The position numbers were made by a program, and so were the translations under genes. The notes under the pieces are model-generated. The model saw only the letters and a program-made list of their open reading frames with translations, made no database searches and was not told where the DNA came from. Positions 8,867 to 19,909 of a DNA stretch of 64,000 nucleotides are shown here, in pieces. Source of the DNA: Shewanella mangrovisoli (GTDB lineage: Bacteria > Pseudomonadota > Gammaproteobacteria > Enterobacterales > Shewanellaceae); the NCBI RefSeq assembly GCF_019457635.1, contig NZ_CP080412.1, positions 4,588,001-4,652,000 of the forward strand, written 5' to 3'. Position 1 is the stretch's first letter, and each line of letters begins with the position of its first letter.

Positions 8867-10831
8867 TTATTTACCCGAGCGATACAGCTCTTGCTGGTAG
8901 GCTAGGCTGCCCCACAGAGCCCAACCTAAGGCCTTTTTCTCCAGCGACTGCGCCGCTGGGGCATAAGGGGTTAAGTGCTCGGTCTTTTCATCATACTGGA
9001 AGCCCTGCGCCGCTTTCTCCGGCTGCAGGATAACTACATCTTTACCTTCCATCAGGGCAAAGTTTTTATCGTATTGCATCAGCGCACGCCCCGGCCAATC
9101 GTCGCTAACCTGAGTTAAGTCACGACCGAGCATAGGGTAAGAGTCTGAAATACCAATCAAAGATAACAAGGTTGGCGGTAAATCGATTTGACTCACGACA
9201 CGGTGATCGCGTTTTGGCGCAACATTATCCCCAATAATTAGCCCAGGAATACGGAAGCGCGAGACTGGCACCAGATCGGCCCCACCGACACGGCTATCGT
9301 GGTCGGCGACTACGATGAAGATAGTGTCCTTCCAGTAGTCAGCATTTTTCGCCAGTTTGAAGAACTCACCAATTGCATAATCGGCATATTTAGCCGCGTT
9401 ATTGCGGGTCTGCTTAGGTTGTTCATACAGCTCAATACGGCCATCGGGGAATTCGAATGGATCGTGGTTACTCGAGCTAAAGACTAAGCTAAAGAATGGC
9501 TTACCTTCACTGTGAAGACGCTCAAACTCACTGTTCGCCTTACGCATTAAATCTTCGTCTGAAGCGCCCCAAGAGCCAACAAAGGCCGGGGACTGATAAT
9601 CCTTCTGGTCGATAATGTCGCTAAATCCATTACCAAGGAAGAAGCTGCGCATATTGTCGAAATGGCTCTCACCACCGTAGATAAATTGGGTGGTATAGCC
9701 GTGGTTTTTCAGCAATTCGGCGAGGGTGAAAAAGCCCGTCTGGCTCTTACCAAGTTTCACCACGGCACGGGCCGGCGTTGGGGTAAAACCTGTCGTCACA
9801 GCTTCGATTCCGCGCACTGAACGTGTGCCAGTAGCGTAGAGATTATCGAAATACCAACCTTCCTGTGAGAGCGCATCGATATTCGGCGTTAAAGGCATAC
9901 CGCCTAAACTCCCCACAAAACGGGCGCCTAAGCTTTCCTGCAACAGGATCACGAGATTTTTCGGTTTACCGTTGTAACTGGCTTGGTTAAAGCTTAATGA
10001 GGGGATGTCGCTCGAGGTAAAGGCACTCTCAGGGCGGCCACTCTCTTGCCTGATTGTCTTGATGATCTCCTCTCTGTCTAAGGAGCCATACACCTTAGAG
10101 GCGTCTTCTTCGCTGCCCATTTGCTTAATCGCAAACACCAGCGAATAAGCGGAGTTAATCACCAAAGAGTTAACTAATGGATCATCGGCAAATGCCACCA
10201 TCGCGGGGTTGATTGGACGATGGCCTAAGGTTGAGCGCGCGCCCAACAGGGTCACGACGATCACCATGACAGCTAACACAGGACGCCAATACCAACGTGG
10301 GAAACGCAGATTCTTAGTCAACTTACCACTGAGAGTCCAACCGCCCCACAGCGTCGCGAGGGTGAGCAACACAGAGAAAATCAGCTCCAGCTTGCGTCCC
10401 GCCCACAGCATCGACAGCACTTCTTTGGGGTAAATCAAATACTCCACATACAAGCGGTTCGGGCGAATGCCGTATTCTTCAATAAAGGCTGGCGTTGAAA
10501 CCTCAAGGAATACAATGGCCCACAGACCTAAGGTTAGCCATAGGCGCAGCACTCCTTGCCAAATGCGGCCAAGCAGATGATCGCCTGAAAACAACGCCGT
10601 ACCTAAGGCGGCGACACCCCATAACCAACACAGGGTTGCGATATCGACACGAATACCTTGCAGTAACAGATGCGACCAACCGTCAACGGCGGCCACACGT
10701 TCGCCCTGCCACAGACCTAAGCCAACGCGGCTAGCCGTAGCAATAGCGAGTACTAACAGACTGAAAATAAGAATGACGCGAAACGGCCCATGGGCGGGCT
10801 GACGTCCACGAGCGGATAAACCTGACTGCAT
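8867..10831 (-). CDS. LtaS-like phosphoglycerol transferase / sulfatase-fold membrane protein
   Basis: A 654-residue inner-membrane protein with about five N-terminal transmembrane helices (to about residue 195) and a large periplasmic alkaline-phosphatase-superfamily domain of the LTA synthase/sulfatase type. Visible motifs are LLQESLGARF (metal-binding Glu), YATGTRSVRG (candidate Thr nucleophile region), and VVADHDSR (metal ligands). Gram-negative relatives (OpgB, EptA-like, YejM-like) move phosphoglycerol or phosphoethanolamine head groups onto glycans or lipids; which one applies here is open. The ATG at 10831 with GGGG upstream was chosen over a TTG at 10843. Confidence 0.88.
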   Translation of the reverse strand: MQSGLSARGRQPAHGPFRVILIFSLLVLAIATASRVGLGLWQGERVAAVDGWSHLLLQGIRVDIATLCWLWGVAALGTALFSGDHLLGRIWQGVLRLWLTLGLWAIVFLEVSTPAFIEEYGIRPNRLYVEYLIYPKEVLSMLWAGRKLELIFSVLLTLATLWGGWTLSGKLTKNLRFPRWYWRPVLAVMVIVVTLLGARSTLGHRPINPAMVAFADDPLVNSLVINSAYSLVFAIKQMGSEEDASKVYGSLDREEIIKTIRQESGRPESAFTSSDIPSLSFNQASYNGKPKNLVILLQESLGARFVGSLGGMPLTPNIDALSQEGWYFDNLYATGTRSVRGIEAVTTGFTPTPARAVVKLGKSQTGFFTLAELLKNHGYTTQFIYGGESHFDNMRSFFLGNGFSDIIDQKDYQSPAFVGSWGASDEDLMRKANSEFERLHSEGKPFFSLVFSSSNHDPFEFPDGRIELYEQPKQTRNNAAKYADYAIGEFFKLAKNADYWKDTIFIVVADHDSRVGGADLVPVSRFRIPGLIIGDNVAPKRDHRVVSQIDLPPTLLSLIGISDSYPMLGRDLTQVSDDWPGRALMQYDKNFALMEGKDVVILQPEKAAQGFQYDEKTEHLTPYAPAAQSLEKKALGWALWGSLAYQQELYRSGK

Positions 10832-10997
10832 GTATAACCCCAAAACAGTAAACTTCCACTCAGCTTTGGAGTGTCAATTTGAGAAAAATCGGTGAAAAAG
10901 TTGTGTTATGACAACCGATTTTGCTTAACGTTGCATTAAATGCCGACTTTATATTACCTAGGACAGCATATATGCAACAATTTTGTGGCTAACAAGT

Positions 10998-11039
10998 AAA
11001 AAAATGTCGGCTCGCACACAAGTGTATATTCGAGCCGAC
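10998..11039 (-). terminator. Rho-independent terminator of tex
   Basis: Read on the minus strand, GTCGGCTCG (11039-11031) pairs with CGAGCCGAC (11014-11006), followed by a run of seven T after one A. Confidence 0.9.
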
Positions 11040-11049
11040 CAGAGTCAGA

Positions 11050-13389
11050 TTACTTTTTCAGCTTAGCGAAGGCGTCGGCAAAGGCATTGCCCATGGCCGC
11101 GTTGACAGGTGCAGCTTTTGGCGCGGGACGCGCAGATTTATGCTGTATATTGCCCTTATGAGCCTGTGGCTTACCTTGAGATGGGCCGCGTGATTGACTC
11201 TTGCTCTGATCGATAGCCTCATCCAGACGCATACTCAAGCCAATACGACGACGCTCGACATCGACCTCCATCACCTTCACTTTCACGACATCACCCGCTT
11301 TCACCACGGTATGGGGATCGGTAATAAATTTGTCGGTTAATGATGAGATATGCACTAAACCATCTTGGTGCACGCCGATATCCACAAAGGCACCAAAGTT
11401 AGTCACGTTAGTGACAACACCTTCGAGGATCATCTCAGGCTTCAGATCCTTAAGCTCCTCAACCCCATCCTTAAACTTGGCGGTTTTAAACTCACCACGG
11501 GGGTCGCGGCCCGGTTTATCCAGTTCGCTTAGGATGTCGGTCACTGTCGGTAAACCAAACTCAGGGGTCGTAAACTCCTGCGGCTTGATGTTGCGTAGCA
11601 GCTCAGAATTACCGATAAGGCTCGCCAACTCCACTTGCTTGGTCTTCGCAATGGTTTCGACCAGTGCATAGGCTTCGGGGTGAACCGCCGACATATCTAA
11701 GGGATTGTCGCCATCACGGATCCGCAAAAAGCCCGCAGCTTGTTCAAAGGCTTTAGGGCCTAAGCGTGGTACTTTTAACAGCTCTTTACGGTTTTTGAAG
11801 GCGCCATTAGCATCGCGGTAATCGACCACGTTTTTCGCTAAGGTTTTGTTTAAGCCAGCAACTTGCGACAGCAAAGGCACCGATGCCATGTTTAAATCCA
11901 CGCCCACACCGTTTACGCAGTCTTCGACCACGGCCTCGAGCGAGCTAGATAGCTGACTTTGACTCACATCGTGCTGGTATTGACCCACACCGATGGACTT
12001 AGGCTCAATCTTCACCAGTTCCGCTAAGGGATCCTGTAAACGGCGAGCAATAGAAACGGCGCCACGGATAGACACATCTAGCTCTGGGAACTCCAGTGCG
12101 GCGAGTTCGGAGGCGGAATACACGGACGCGCCCGCTTCACTCACCATCACCTTGGTCAGTTGCGGTTGGCTGTCCTTAAGGCTGGCAATCAACTCACCCG
12201 CTAACTTGTCTGTTTCGCGTGATGCAGTGCCGTTACCAATCGCGATTAACTCCACCTTATGCATTTGCGCTAAGTTGGCGAGGGTGCGAATTGACTTGTC
12301 CCACAAATTCTGCGGCGCATGGGGGAAGATAGTCGTGTGTGCCACTAACTTACCCGTGTTATCCACTATAGCCACTTTAACGCCCGTGCGTAGACCTGGG
12401 TCTAGCCCCATAGTCGCCTTGGCACCCGCTGGTGCGGCCATTAACAAGTCGCCTAAGTTACGGGCAAACACTTTAATGGCTTCCGCTTCGGCGCGCTCAC
12501 GCATTTGCGAGATAAACTCGGTTTCCATTTGCAGGGCAATTTTAATCCGCCATGTAGCGGTCACAACGGTCTTAAGCCATTGGTCGACACTGCTCTCGCC
12601 AAGTTTTAGGCCTAAGTGTTCGCTAATAATGACTTCGCAGTAACTGCCCTGACCCGCTTCGGCAGCAGGATCGGCATTCATCGATAAGGAGAGGAAACCC
12701 TCATTGCGGCCACGCAACATCGCCAAGGCGCGGTGTGATGGCACTTTCGCCAGAGGTTCGTTGTGCTCGAAATAGTCGCGAAACTTCGCGCCTTCCTTCT
12801 CTTTGCCAGCGATAACACGGCTTTCTAACACACTGTTTTGACTTAGGTGGTCACGAACTTTACGCAGTAATTCCGCATCTTCGGCGTAACGTTCCATCAG
12901 AATATAACGGGCGCCTTCCAGCACAGCTTTAGTATCGGCAAAACCCGCTTCGAGATTCAGATAACCCGCCGCCAATGCTTCAATATCCGCCTTGCGATCG
13001 GCAAGCACAGCTTCAACAAGCGGCTCTATTCCTGCTTCAATCGCTATTTGGCCCTTAGTGCGGCGCTTAGGCTTGAAGGGAAGATACAGATCCTCGAGGC
13101 GGGTCTTGCTGTCGGCACCTTCGATTTCCCTTTGTAATTCAGGCGTTAACTTACCCTGAGTTTGAATGCTGGATAAAATGACCTGACGTCTGTCATTCAG
13201 CTCACGCAAATAGCCTAAACGGGTGTGCAGTGTACGTAATTGGGTGTCATCTAAACCACCGGTCGCTTCTTTACGGTAACGGGCGACGAAGGGAACTGTG
13301 GCACCATTGTCGAGCAAATCTATGGTGGCAGTGACTTGATGCTCCTGAACATTCAGTTCCTGAGCAATAATTTGGGCAATAGTCTGCAT
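11050..13389 (-). CDS. tex: Transcription accessory protein Tex
   Basis: Tex is a conserved RNA-binding protein that interacts with the transcription machinery. From the ATG at 13389 it has 779 residues, close to the usual 770-790. The order is an N-terminal Tex helical domain ([18 protein letters not shown]), a YqgF/RuvX-like RNase H fold ([10 protein letters not shown]), helix-hairpin-helix repeats ([15 protein letters not shown]) and a C-terminal S1 domain ([20 protein letters not shown]), ending in a basic tail. A TTG at 13437 is in frame but gives an extension with no family support. greB lies upstream on the same strand, a pairing also seen in E. coli and relatives. Confidence 0.96.
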   Translation of the reverse strand: MQTIAQIIAQELNVQEHQVTATIDLLDNGATVPFVARYRKEATGGLDDTQLRTLHTRLGYLRELNDRRQVILSSIQTQGKLTPELQREIEGADSKTRLEDLYLPFKPKRRTKGQIAIEAGIEPLVEAVLADRKADIEALAAGYLNLEAGFADTKAVLEGARYILMERYAEDAELLRKVRDHLSQNSVLESRVIAGKEKEGAKFRDYFEHNEPLAKVPSHRALAMLRGRNEGFLSLSMNADPAAEAGQGSYCEVIISEHLGLKLGESSVDQWLKTVVTATWRIKIALQMETEFISQMRERAEAEAIKVFARNLGDLLMAAPAGAKATMGLDPGLRTGVKVAIVDNTGKLVAHTTIFPHAPQNLWDKSIRTLANLAQMHKVELIAIGNGTASRETDKLAGELIASLKDSQPQLTKVMVSEAGASVYSASELAALEFPELDVSIRGAVSIARRLQDPLAELVKIEPKSIGVGQYQHDVSQSQLSSSLEAVVEDCVNGVGVDLNMASVPLLSQVAGLNKTLAKNVVDYRDANGAFKNRKELLKVPRLGPKAFEQAAGFLRIRDGDNPLDMSAVHPEAYALVETIAKTKQVELASLIGNSELLRNIKPQEFTTPEFGLPTVTDILSELDKPGRDPRGEFKTAKFKDGVEELKDLKPEMILEGVVTNVTNFGAFVDIGVHQDGLVHISSLTDKFITDPHTVVKAGDVVKVKVMEVDVERRRIGLSMRLDEAIDQSKSQSRGPSQGKPQAHKGNIQHKSARPAPKAAPVNAAMGNAFADAFAKLKK

Positions 13390-13518
13390 AAATAAAGTAT
13401 CGTGCCTAAGGGTTTGATTGATCCTAATTGCGCCCAAGATACCACAGGCGCAGTCGTTATTTCATATGATGCTGTCGATTTCAGCATGAAAATCGACGAG
13501 AGTTTGATCTACTAAAGG

Positions 13519-14022
13519 TTATTCAGGCTCGCCCTCGAGCGGCGTCTCGAATGGGGTATAGCGGATGTCATTGATATACCATTCCTTCGGACCCGAGGGG
13601 GTTTGCACGACCACTTCATCATCGACCAGTTTGCCGATCAGTGCCCGCGCCATGGGGGAGTCTATGGTGATGTAGCCGAGTTTAGTGTCGAGCTCATCCT
13701 TGCCGACGATACGATAACGCACGCGCTCGCCCACTTCGTTTTCGAGCTCGAACCAAGCGCCAAAATAAATTTTGCCTTCCTGCTGGGGAGAATAGTCGAC
13801 GATTTTGAGTTCTTCGAGGCGTTTGACCAGATATCTAACCCGACTATCTATTTGACGTAGAAGTCTTTTATTGTAAGTGTAATCCGCGTTTTCACTTCTA
13901 TCGCCCTGGGCGGCTGCCTCTTGCACTTTAAGGGTGATCTGCGGACGATATTCCTTCCACAGGTACTTTAATTCTTTATCTAAGGTCATCCAGCCTTGGC
14001 GGGTGATCAAATGCGCTTTCAT
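13519..14022 (-). CDS. greB: Transcription elongation factor GreB
   Basis: GreB enters the RNA polymerase secondary channel and stimulates cleavage of backtracked transcripts. The 167-residue protein has the N-terminal coiled coil with the tip motif GDRSENADY, which carries the conserved acidic pair, and a C-terminal FKBP-like domain (ISFGAWFELEN-type strand, read here as IYFGAWFELEN). The GreB-specific ELKYLWKEYRPQ stretch separates it from GreA. It precedes tex on the minus strand with about 130 bases between them. Confidence 0.95.
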   Translation of the reverse strand: MKAHLITRQGWMTLDKELKYLWKEYRPQITLKVQEAAAQGDRSENADYTYNKRLLRQIDSRVRYLVKRLEELKIVDYSPQQEGKIYFGAWFELENEVGERVRYRIVGKDELDTKLGYITIDSPMARALIGKLVDDEVVVQTPSGPKEWYINDIRYTPFETPLEGEPE

Positions 14023-14081
14023 AACTCAACTATCCACAGGTTTAACCATGTCGAGTCACTTTACTCGACACTCAAACAAGA

Positions 14082-15029
14082 TTATTGCGCCGGTTCGATA
14101 TCGATACCAACGACTTGATTACGGCCATTATGTTTAGCGATATATAGCTGCTGATCCGCAACTTCAACCAAAGACTCCCAACTTTGCTCGGCGACTGGTT
14201 GAATTGTGGCAATTCCGGCGCTCACTGTGACCTCACCAAACTCTGAGTCTAGATGCTCTAAATGCAGGGCATGCACCGCATCTACCATCGCCTGTGCGAG
14301 ACGCATGGCGCCAGACAGCTTAGCCTCTGGCAGGATACAGATAAACTCCTCGCCACCGTAGCGGGCGATAAGATCGTTAGGACGTTTTAACATACCTTTG
14401 ACGGCATCGGCGACCAGTCGCAAACATTGGTCTCCTTCCTGATGACCATAGCGATCGTTATAGCGTTTAAAAAAGTCCACATCCAGCATGATAACGGACA
14501 AATACGCCTGATTACGGCTGCAATGACGCCAGATTTCGGGTAAGCGTTGCTCGAATTGGCGACGGTTAGCCACGCCAGTCAAACTGTCGAGCAAGGCGAT
14601 GGAATGCAATACATCGGATTGGCGCTTAAGTAGATATTGGTTCTTTACCCGCGCACTGGTGATGATGGGGTTGATCGGTTTGTGAATAAAATCCACCGCG
14701 CCGAGTTGAAAGCCCTTCACTTCTTCCATCTCATCAAAATGGGCGGTTATATAGATCACCCCAATATTGGCGGTGGCAGGATCGGCTTTTAGTCGCTGAC
14801 AGACTTCATAACCTGTCATCTCAGGCATTTCGATGTCTAACAACACCAGATCGGGCTGCATTTTTTGGCATACCTGCAGCGCCTGCTCACCACTCGTCGC
14901 CATGAACATCTCATATTCCTCATGGAAGAGTTGGTGCAAGATTTTGATATTCAGTGGCTGATCATCCACGATCAAAATCTTGCCTTTGGTGGCCTGTTGC
15001 GTCGCCATTAATTCACTTAAATACTGCAC
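14082..15029 (-). CDS. Response regulator with diguanylate cyclase (REC-GGDEF)
   Basis: A 315-residue two-domain protein of the PleD/WspR kind that makes cyclic di-GMP when its receiver is phosphorylated. The receiver has Asp65 as the phospho-acceptor and the lysine in IHKPINP. The cyclase domain has an intact GGEEF active site (residues 225-229) and, five residues before it, an RPND sequence (216-219) that fits the RxxD product-inhibition site. The GTG at 15029 overlaps the stop codon of the upstream kinase by one base (TAGTG) and has GGAG eight bases before it; an ATG at 15008 is a weaker alternative. The coupling makes the kinase at 15029-19909 its probable phosphodonor. Confidence 0.93.
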   Translation of the reverse strand: MQYLSELMATQQATKGKILIVDDQPLNIKILHQLFHEEYEMFMATSGEQALQVCQKMQPDLVLLDIEMPEMTGYEVCQRLKADPATANIGVIYITAHFDEMEEVKGFQLGAVDFIHKPINPIITSARVKNQYLLKRQSDVLHSIALLDSLTGVANRRQFEQRLPEIWRHCSRNQAYLSVIMLDVDFFKRYNDRYGHQEGDQCLRLVADAVKGMLKRPNDLIARYGGEEFICILPEAKLSGAMRLAQAMVDAVHALHLEHLDSEFGEVTVSAGIATIQPVAEQSWESLVEVADQQLYIAKHNGRNQVVGIDIEPAQ

Positions 15030-18000
15030 TAGGCATTCTCCAACATCATCGCACGCAATGTCTCTAAGGCTTGCATAAAGGCGAGGGATTGCACTTGTCC
15101 ATTCAGCTCCGTCCATTGTGGATGCTGTGAGAGCGGTTTTGCGAGTTTATCTACAAGAGTCACGGCTTCTAAGTTATTTTCCTGTAAGAGGGAGGCCAAG
15201 TTATCCAACTCGGCTCGAACACTTTGTATATCCAAAACACCGTTTGCAGGCTCGCTCAATTGCGGCTGTTTTAACTGTGTCTTGGGTAAAAAGCCAGAAA
15301 GCTGCTCAATACTTTGATTAATTAAAGACTCCAGTGTATCCGTCCAGCATTTTATTTCCAGCAGCTCTAGGCCTTCTTGTTTAAATTGTTTTTCTAAAAA
15401 TGCTGCATGCACAGCTAAACGCCTCGCGCCAAAGTTGCTGGCAATGCCTTTAATCGCATGGCTAATCGCCGCTGTGGTGGCGTAATCAAAGGTTTTTGTC
15501 GATTGCTTGAATAAGCTTAGCTGTTTGGTCATTTCAGGGGCAAAACTGCTCGCCATTTTCTCGAAAAACACTTGGTTGCCGCCAAAGCGGCGCAGGATCA
15601 AGCGAATATCGTCAAGCAGGGTTTCGCCTTCGAGATTATGTTGAGCGTCAAGATGCATTGACTCAGGCTCTGCGAACTGTGCCGCATCACGCCCCACCAG
15701 CCGCAGAATATTCGGCAATAACTGCTGCATATCTATGGGTTTGCTCACGTGGGCATTCATGCCCGCCTCGAGGCATTCCTGTTTATCTGCCTGCGAGGCA
15801 TTCGCCGTCATCGCCAGGATAGGCAACTGGTCAAAGCGGCCATCGGCGCGGATCCGCCGCGTGGCTTCAAGGCCATCAATATCCGGCATTTGCATATCCA
15901 TAATCACGGCATCAAACATGTCGCCGCTGTCTAATACTTGGGTAACCCCTTCAATGCCGCCTTCGGCCAGCACAACGGTTGCGCCCTCGTAGGTGAGCAG
16001 CTCGTCAATCACCTCGCGGTTTAATTGATTATCTTCAACCACTAACAGCGTGAGCCCCGCCAAGAGTCGCTGTGAGCGCGGTTTAGGATTGGCGTCCATG
16101 GTCTTGCCTTCGATGGCATTGAGCACGGCTTCGGCCAGAATTTGTGAAGTCACAGGTTTAGTTAAAAAGTTCACAAAAGGCACGTTGTTGATATGCTGGC
16201 TCTCGGCTATCACTTCATGGCCGTAGGCCGTTAACATCACCACCAGCGGGGTATAATTGCCAGTTCCAGCATTTTTCAGCATCTCTGCAGTTTGTAAACC
16301 ATCGATATCCGGCATGCGCCAATCCATCAATACCACATCAAATTGCTGAGCATTGGCAGTGGCTTGTTTCACTTTTTCTATGGCTTGATAACCACCCGAG
16401 GCAGTTTCAACCACACAGCCGTAATCGCTGAGGATTTTCGATAGGATCTCAGTCGTGATCTGATTGTCATCAACAACCAAAATACGATAACCGCTCAAAT
16501 CGGCGCGTGGGTTAGCCTCCACTTCCATCACGGGGAAGGTTAAATCAAACCAGAAACGGCTGCCCACACCGACCTTACTGGTCACTTGCAGTTGGCCGCC
16601 CATTAATTCGACGAGACGTTTACTAATCGCAAGCCCAAGCCCAGTACCGCCAAAACGGCGTGAAGTGGAAGACTCAGCCTGCTCAAAGCCAGTGAAAATC
16701 CGCTCGATTTGCTCCTCGCTGATGCCAATACCGCTGTCGACAATCGAAAACTGCACAGTAACGCTCTCCGCCTCGTGGCGTAGACATTCCAGCCCGACGA
16801 TCACTTGACCGTGTGGGGTAAATTTGAGGGCATTACCAGCAAGGTTGATCAAAATCTGCTGCAACCTTAACTGATCGGCCAGCAACCACGCGGGCAGCGC
16901 TGAGTCGAGATCGAACATCACTTCGACATCGCTATTGCCATGATTGGCCGACAGTACCACTGCGAGATCCCGCATCAGCAATTCAATCGAGCAAGGATGA
17001 AGGTCGAGCTTCAACTTACCCGCATCAATTTTTGAGAAGTCTAAAATATCATTTAACAGCCCAAGCAATGATTTAGCGGCCGTTTGCGCCTTAGTCACAT
17101 AACCCTGCTGCTGCACCGAGAGGGCGGTATATTGCATCAGCTGCAACATCCCCAACACGGCATTCATCGGGGTGCGGATTTCATGGCTCATATTGGCAAG
17201 GAACGCCGACTTAGCTGCATTGGCGGTATCCGCCTCCTGCTTGGCATTTCTGAGTGTTTTTTCTAACTGCCGCTGGGCGGTGATGTCGATATTGATGCCA
17301 ATGACTCGAATCATATGACCCTGTCTGTCCCGTTCGATTTTAGCGGCGGCCTGCACATACCTAATCTCACCGTCCGTTGTTAGGATCCTAAAAATCGGCT
17401 CATAGGGTTCATCATGCTCGACCGCGCGTTTAAGCGTTTCTTCGGCCTCGATTACATCATCAGGGTGCACTCGCATCCGCCAATGTTCATAGCTAAGTCC
17501 TTGCTGCTTTAGACTTTCAGGCTGGTCATACATAGCAAACATGCGATCGTTCCACTGCAACGAGTTATCGAGCAAGTTCCAAGTCCAGATCCCGAGCTTA
17601 GCGACTTCGGCCGCCTTGCTTAGGTGGTTACTCGCCGTGAGTAAGGCTTCTTGCTGGGCCACAATTTGCGAGATATCCACCCCAATGCCAAGGTATCCCA
17701 AAATGTCACCATCATTACCACGCATCGCCGTCACCGAGAGCGATATCGGGAATTGGCTACCGTCTTTACGCACATAGGTCCAAGTGCGGGTTTCGGAGCC
17801 ATCTTCCCGCGCCTTATGCACAAACGTATCAAAGCCTTGAATTGTTTGGCCATACTCCTCAGAAAGCTCAGCCGCCCTTGCGGTTATTTCCTCGGGGATA
17901 TGGAATGGTGCAGGGGTGGTTTTACCTATGATCTCCTCGGCAGAATACCCCAGCATGCGTTCGGCACCGCGGTTAAAGATGGTGATGATGCCCTGCGGAT

Positions 18001-19909
18001 CGGCGGCAACAATCGACATTTCGGAGGCGGCATCCAGCACATTAGTTAGGAGTGTCGCAATCCGATTTTTTTCAATCTGTGCCAATTTACGTTCGGTAAT
18101 ATCGGTTTGCAGCGCCACAAAACGCTCGACTTCACCATGCTCATCGAATACTGAACCAATCACAGTATCGAACCACTTCAGCTCTTGATCTTTCCCTCGG
18201 TTACAGATTTCTCCATGCCAGGATTTACCCGCCTTAATCTGTTCCCACATCGTCTTCCAAAACGCAGCATCGTGCTCACCCGACTTAAGCACCGCGTGGG
18301 TCTTACCAACTAATTCTTCCCGCGCATAGCCACTGATCAAACAGAAGTGTTCATTCACATCTAAGATTACCCCGTCTAAATCGGTGACTGAGTAATGCAA
18401 CTGTTGGTTGATGGTATCGAGCAGCGCCTGATTCTCGAGTAGAGCCTGTTGCAACGCATGGGTGCGCTTCGCGACTTGGCGCTCAAGACTGGCGTTGAGG
18501 TTAAGAATATGCCGCTCGGCATCCTGCTGCGCCGTGATATCCCGTATGGTTTGGCTCAAGCCAACAATGTCGCCATGTTCATCGTAAATGGGCAACGCCG
18601 TGGTCGAAGTCGACAGGTTACTGCCATCGGCGCGTTGATGGCGCGATACCCTGTTCAGCACAGTTTTTCCGGCTAACACGTCGGCAAATAGTGCCTGCTC
18701 CTCGAGCACTATGCTGGGGGGCACAATCAACTCACTACTCGGCAATCCCAGTGTTTCTGGCTCCGTATAACCAAAGAGTCGCTCTGCGCCTTGGTTCCAA
18801 CTGGTGATATTGCCGGCAAGGTCATAGCTGATAATACCGTCGAGGGAGTGTTCCAACATGCTGGCGCGCCGAGCCTGCTCGGTCAACACTTGCTGTTTAC
18901 GCTGTAAGCTCAAAGACCACATAGCAATCAAGGCCGCCAGCAACAGGCTAAACAGGCAGCCGCTGAACAACACTAGACTCGGCTTATTTAAATGTAATGA
19001 TTTGATAAATGCCGGATAAGCAATCACTTCAAACTGCCAATGCCGCCCAAAAATCGTCTTAGTGGACTTGTAGCTGTAATCCGATAACTCGCTTAAGTCA
19101 TTGGCGTGGGTTTCGAAGAAATTGATCGGCTGCTGCTCATCCGTCACATCGCTCAGCATCAATTTGGTCATTTTCTGATGAAGAGATAAGCCCGTTAAGA
19201 TTTCGGTCGTGACCAGCGGCGCGTAGCTCCAGCCAAAGCCCTGAGCCAGACGTTCTTCCGGAGTAGCGGGAACCACATTGGTACGATAAACGGGTAATAA
19301 AATAAGGAACGATTGCAGTGGCTTACCCGTAGCTTGTACTAAGGTAATAGGTGCAGAGATTTGCACCGCCCCCGACAACAAGGCACGGTCTGCGGCTTCT
19401 TTTCGATGGCTTTCGGAGGCAATATCTAAGCCGACTGCCGCCTTATTGCGGTCGAGCGGCTCAATATATTCAATAAGATATTTTTCGCCCTCGTTTGGAT
19501 TGAGCTGACGAATATGAAAGTCAGGCCAATCCATCGATTTAACCCGCGCTAAAAACTGCGCTTCGTTCTCTTTAGTGACGCGCCTGATAAAACCAAAACC
19601 CCGGGCGCCAGGGAACTCCTCATCCACATCCCGCGTCAGGCTGTAGTTTTGAAACATGGAACGACTAATATGGTCTTCGCCCGCCGTCAATATCATGCCT
19701 CGGGCGCCCCGCAGGCCATATTGGTACAGGGTAATCCGGTTAGTCACATTCTCACTGATCTGCTGCGCGCGCTCTTCTAGCGCCTGCGAAATAGTTTGTG
19801 CATTGATACGACTCACCTGCCAAGCAAGCACGACACTGAAAAACAGTCCCACGAGCAAGACGAATAACCCCCACTTGGAGGCTTGCTTGTAACTCATCGA
19901 CAGGGTCAT
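15029..19909 (-). CDS. Large hybrid sensor histidine kinase (CHASE-PAS-HisKA-REC-REC-Hpt)
   Basis: A membrane-bound phosphorelay kinase of 1626 residues. It starts with a transmembrane helix (about 15-33), then a periplasmic CHASE domain (about 50-270) and a second helix (about 315-337). Four PAS-type domains follow (about 345-460, 505-620, 630-750 and 775-880). The kinase core has His909 in SHEIRTP and an HATPase domain with GTGLGLAI. Two receivers carry Asp1196 and Asp1338, and the Hpt domain carries His1484 in SHAIKG. Start at the ATG 19909 has AGG five bases upstream; a GTG at 19915 is also possible. Its last codon overlaps the REC-GGDEF gene, so the relay probably sets c-di-GMP levels. 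Confidence 0.93.
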   Translation of the reverse strand: MTLSMSYKQASKWGLFVLLVGLFFSVVLAWQVSRINAQTISQALEERAQQISENVTNRITLYQYGLRGARGMILTAGEDHISRSMFQNYSLTRDVDEEFPGARGFGFIRRVTKENEAQFLARVKSMDWPDFHIRQLNPNEGEKYLIEYIEPLDRNKAAVGLDIASESHRKEAADRALLSGAVQISAPITLVQATGKPLQSFLILLPVYRTNVVPATPEERLAQGFGWSYAPLVTTEILTGLSLHQKMTKLMLSDVTDEQQPINFFETHANDLSELSDYSYKSTKTIFGRHWQFEVIAYPAFIKSLHLNKPSLVLFSGCLFSLLLAALIAMWSLSLQRKQQVLTEQARRASMLEHSLDGIISYDLAGNITSWNQGAERLFGYTEPETLGLPSSELIVPPSIVLEEQALFADVLAGKTVLNRVSRHQRADGSNLSTSTTALPIYDEHGDIVGLSQTIRDITAQQDAERHILNLNASLERQVAKRTHALQQALLENQALLDTINQQLHYSVTDLDGVILDVNEHFCLISGYAREELVGKTHAVLKSGEHDAAFWKTMWEQIKAGKSWHGEICNRGKDQELKWFDTVIGSVFDEHGEVERFVALQTDITERKLAQIEKNRIATLLTNVLDAASEMSIVAADPQGIITIFNRGAERMLGYSAEEIIGKTTPAPFHIPEEITARAAELSEEYGQTIQGFDTFVHKAREDGSETRTWTYVRKDGSQFPISLSVTAMRGNDGDILGYLGIGVDISQIVAQQEALLTASNHLSKAAEVAKLGIWTWNLLDNSLQWNDRMFAMYDQPESLKQQGLSYEHWRMRVHPDDVIEAEETLKRAVEHDEPYEPIFRILTTDGEIRYVQAAAKIERDRQGHMIRVIGINIDITAQRQLEKTLRNAKQEADTANAAKSAFLANMSHEIRTPMNAVLGMLQLMQYTALSVQQQGYVTKAQTAAKSLLGLLNDILDFSKIDAGKLKLDLHPCSIELLMRDLAVVLSANHGNSDVEVMFDLDSALPAWLLADQLRLQQILINLAGNALKFTPHGQVIVGLECLRHEAESVTVQFSIVDSGIGISEEQIERIFTGFEQAESSTSRRFGGTGLGLAISKRLVELMGGQLQVTSKVGVGSRFWFDLTFPVMEVEANPRADLSGYRILVVDDNQITTEILSKILSDYGCVVETASGGYQAIEKVKQATANAQQFDVVLMDWRMPDIDGLQTAEMLKNAGTGNYTPLVVMLTAYGHEVIAESQHINNVPFVNFLTKPVTSQILAEAVLNAIEGKTMDANPKPRSQRLLAGLTLLVVEDNQLNREVIDELLTYEGATVVLAEGGIEGVTQVLDSGDMFDAVIMDMQMPDIDGLEATRRIRADGRFDQLPILAMTANASQADKQECLEAGMNAHVSKPIDMQQLLPNILRLVGRDAAQFAEPESMHLDAQHNLEGETLLDDIRLILRRFGGNQVFFEKMASSFAPEMTKQLSLFKQSTKTFDYATTAAISHAIKGIASNFGARRLAVHAAFLEKQFKQEGLELLEIKCWTDTLESLINQSIEQLSGFLPKTQLKQPQLSEPANGVLDIQSVRAELDNLASLLQENNLEAVTLVDKLAKPLSQHPQWTELNGQVQSLAFMQALETLRAMMLENA

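Noticed and set aside
11330-12643. Long plus-strand frames inside tex (11330-11671, 11993-12643)
   Set aside because: They are antisense to a strongly conserved gene and have no ribosome sites or family features.
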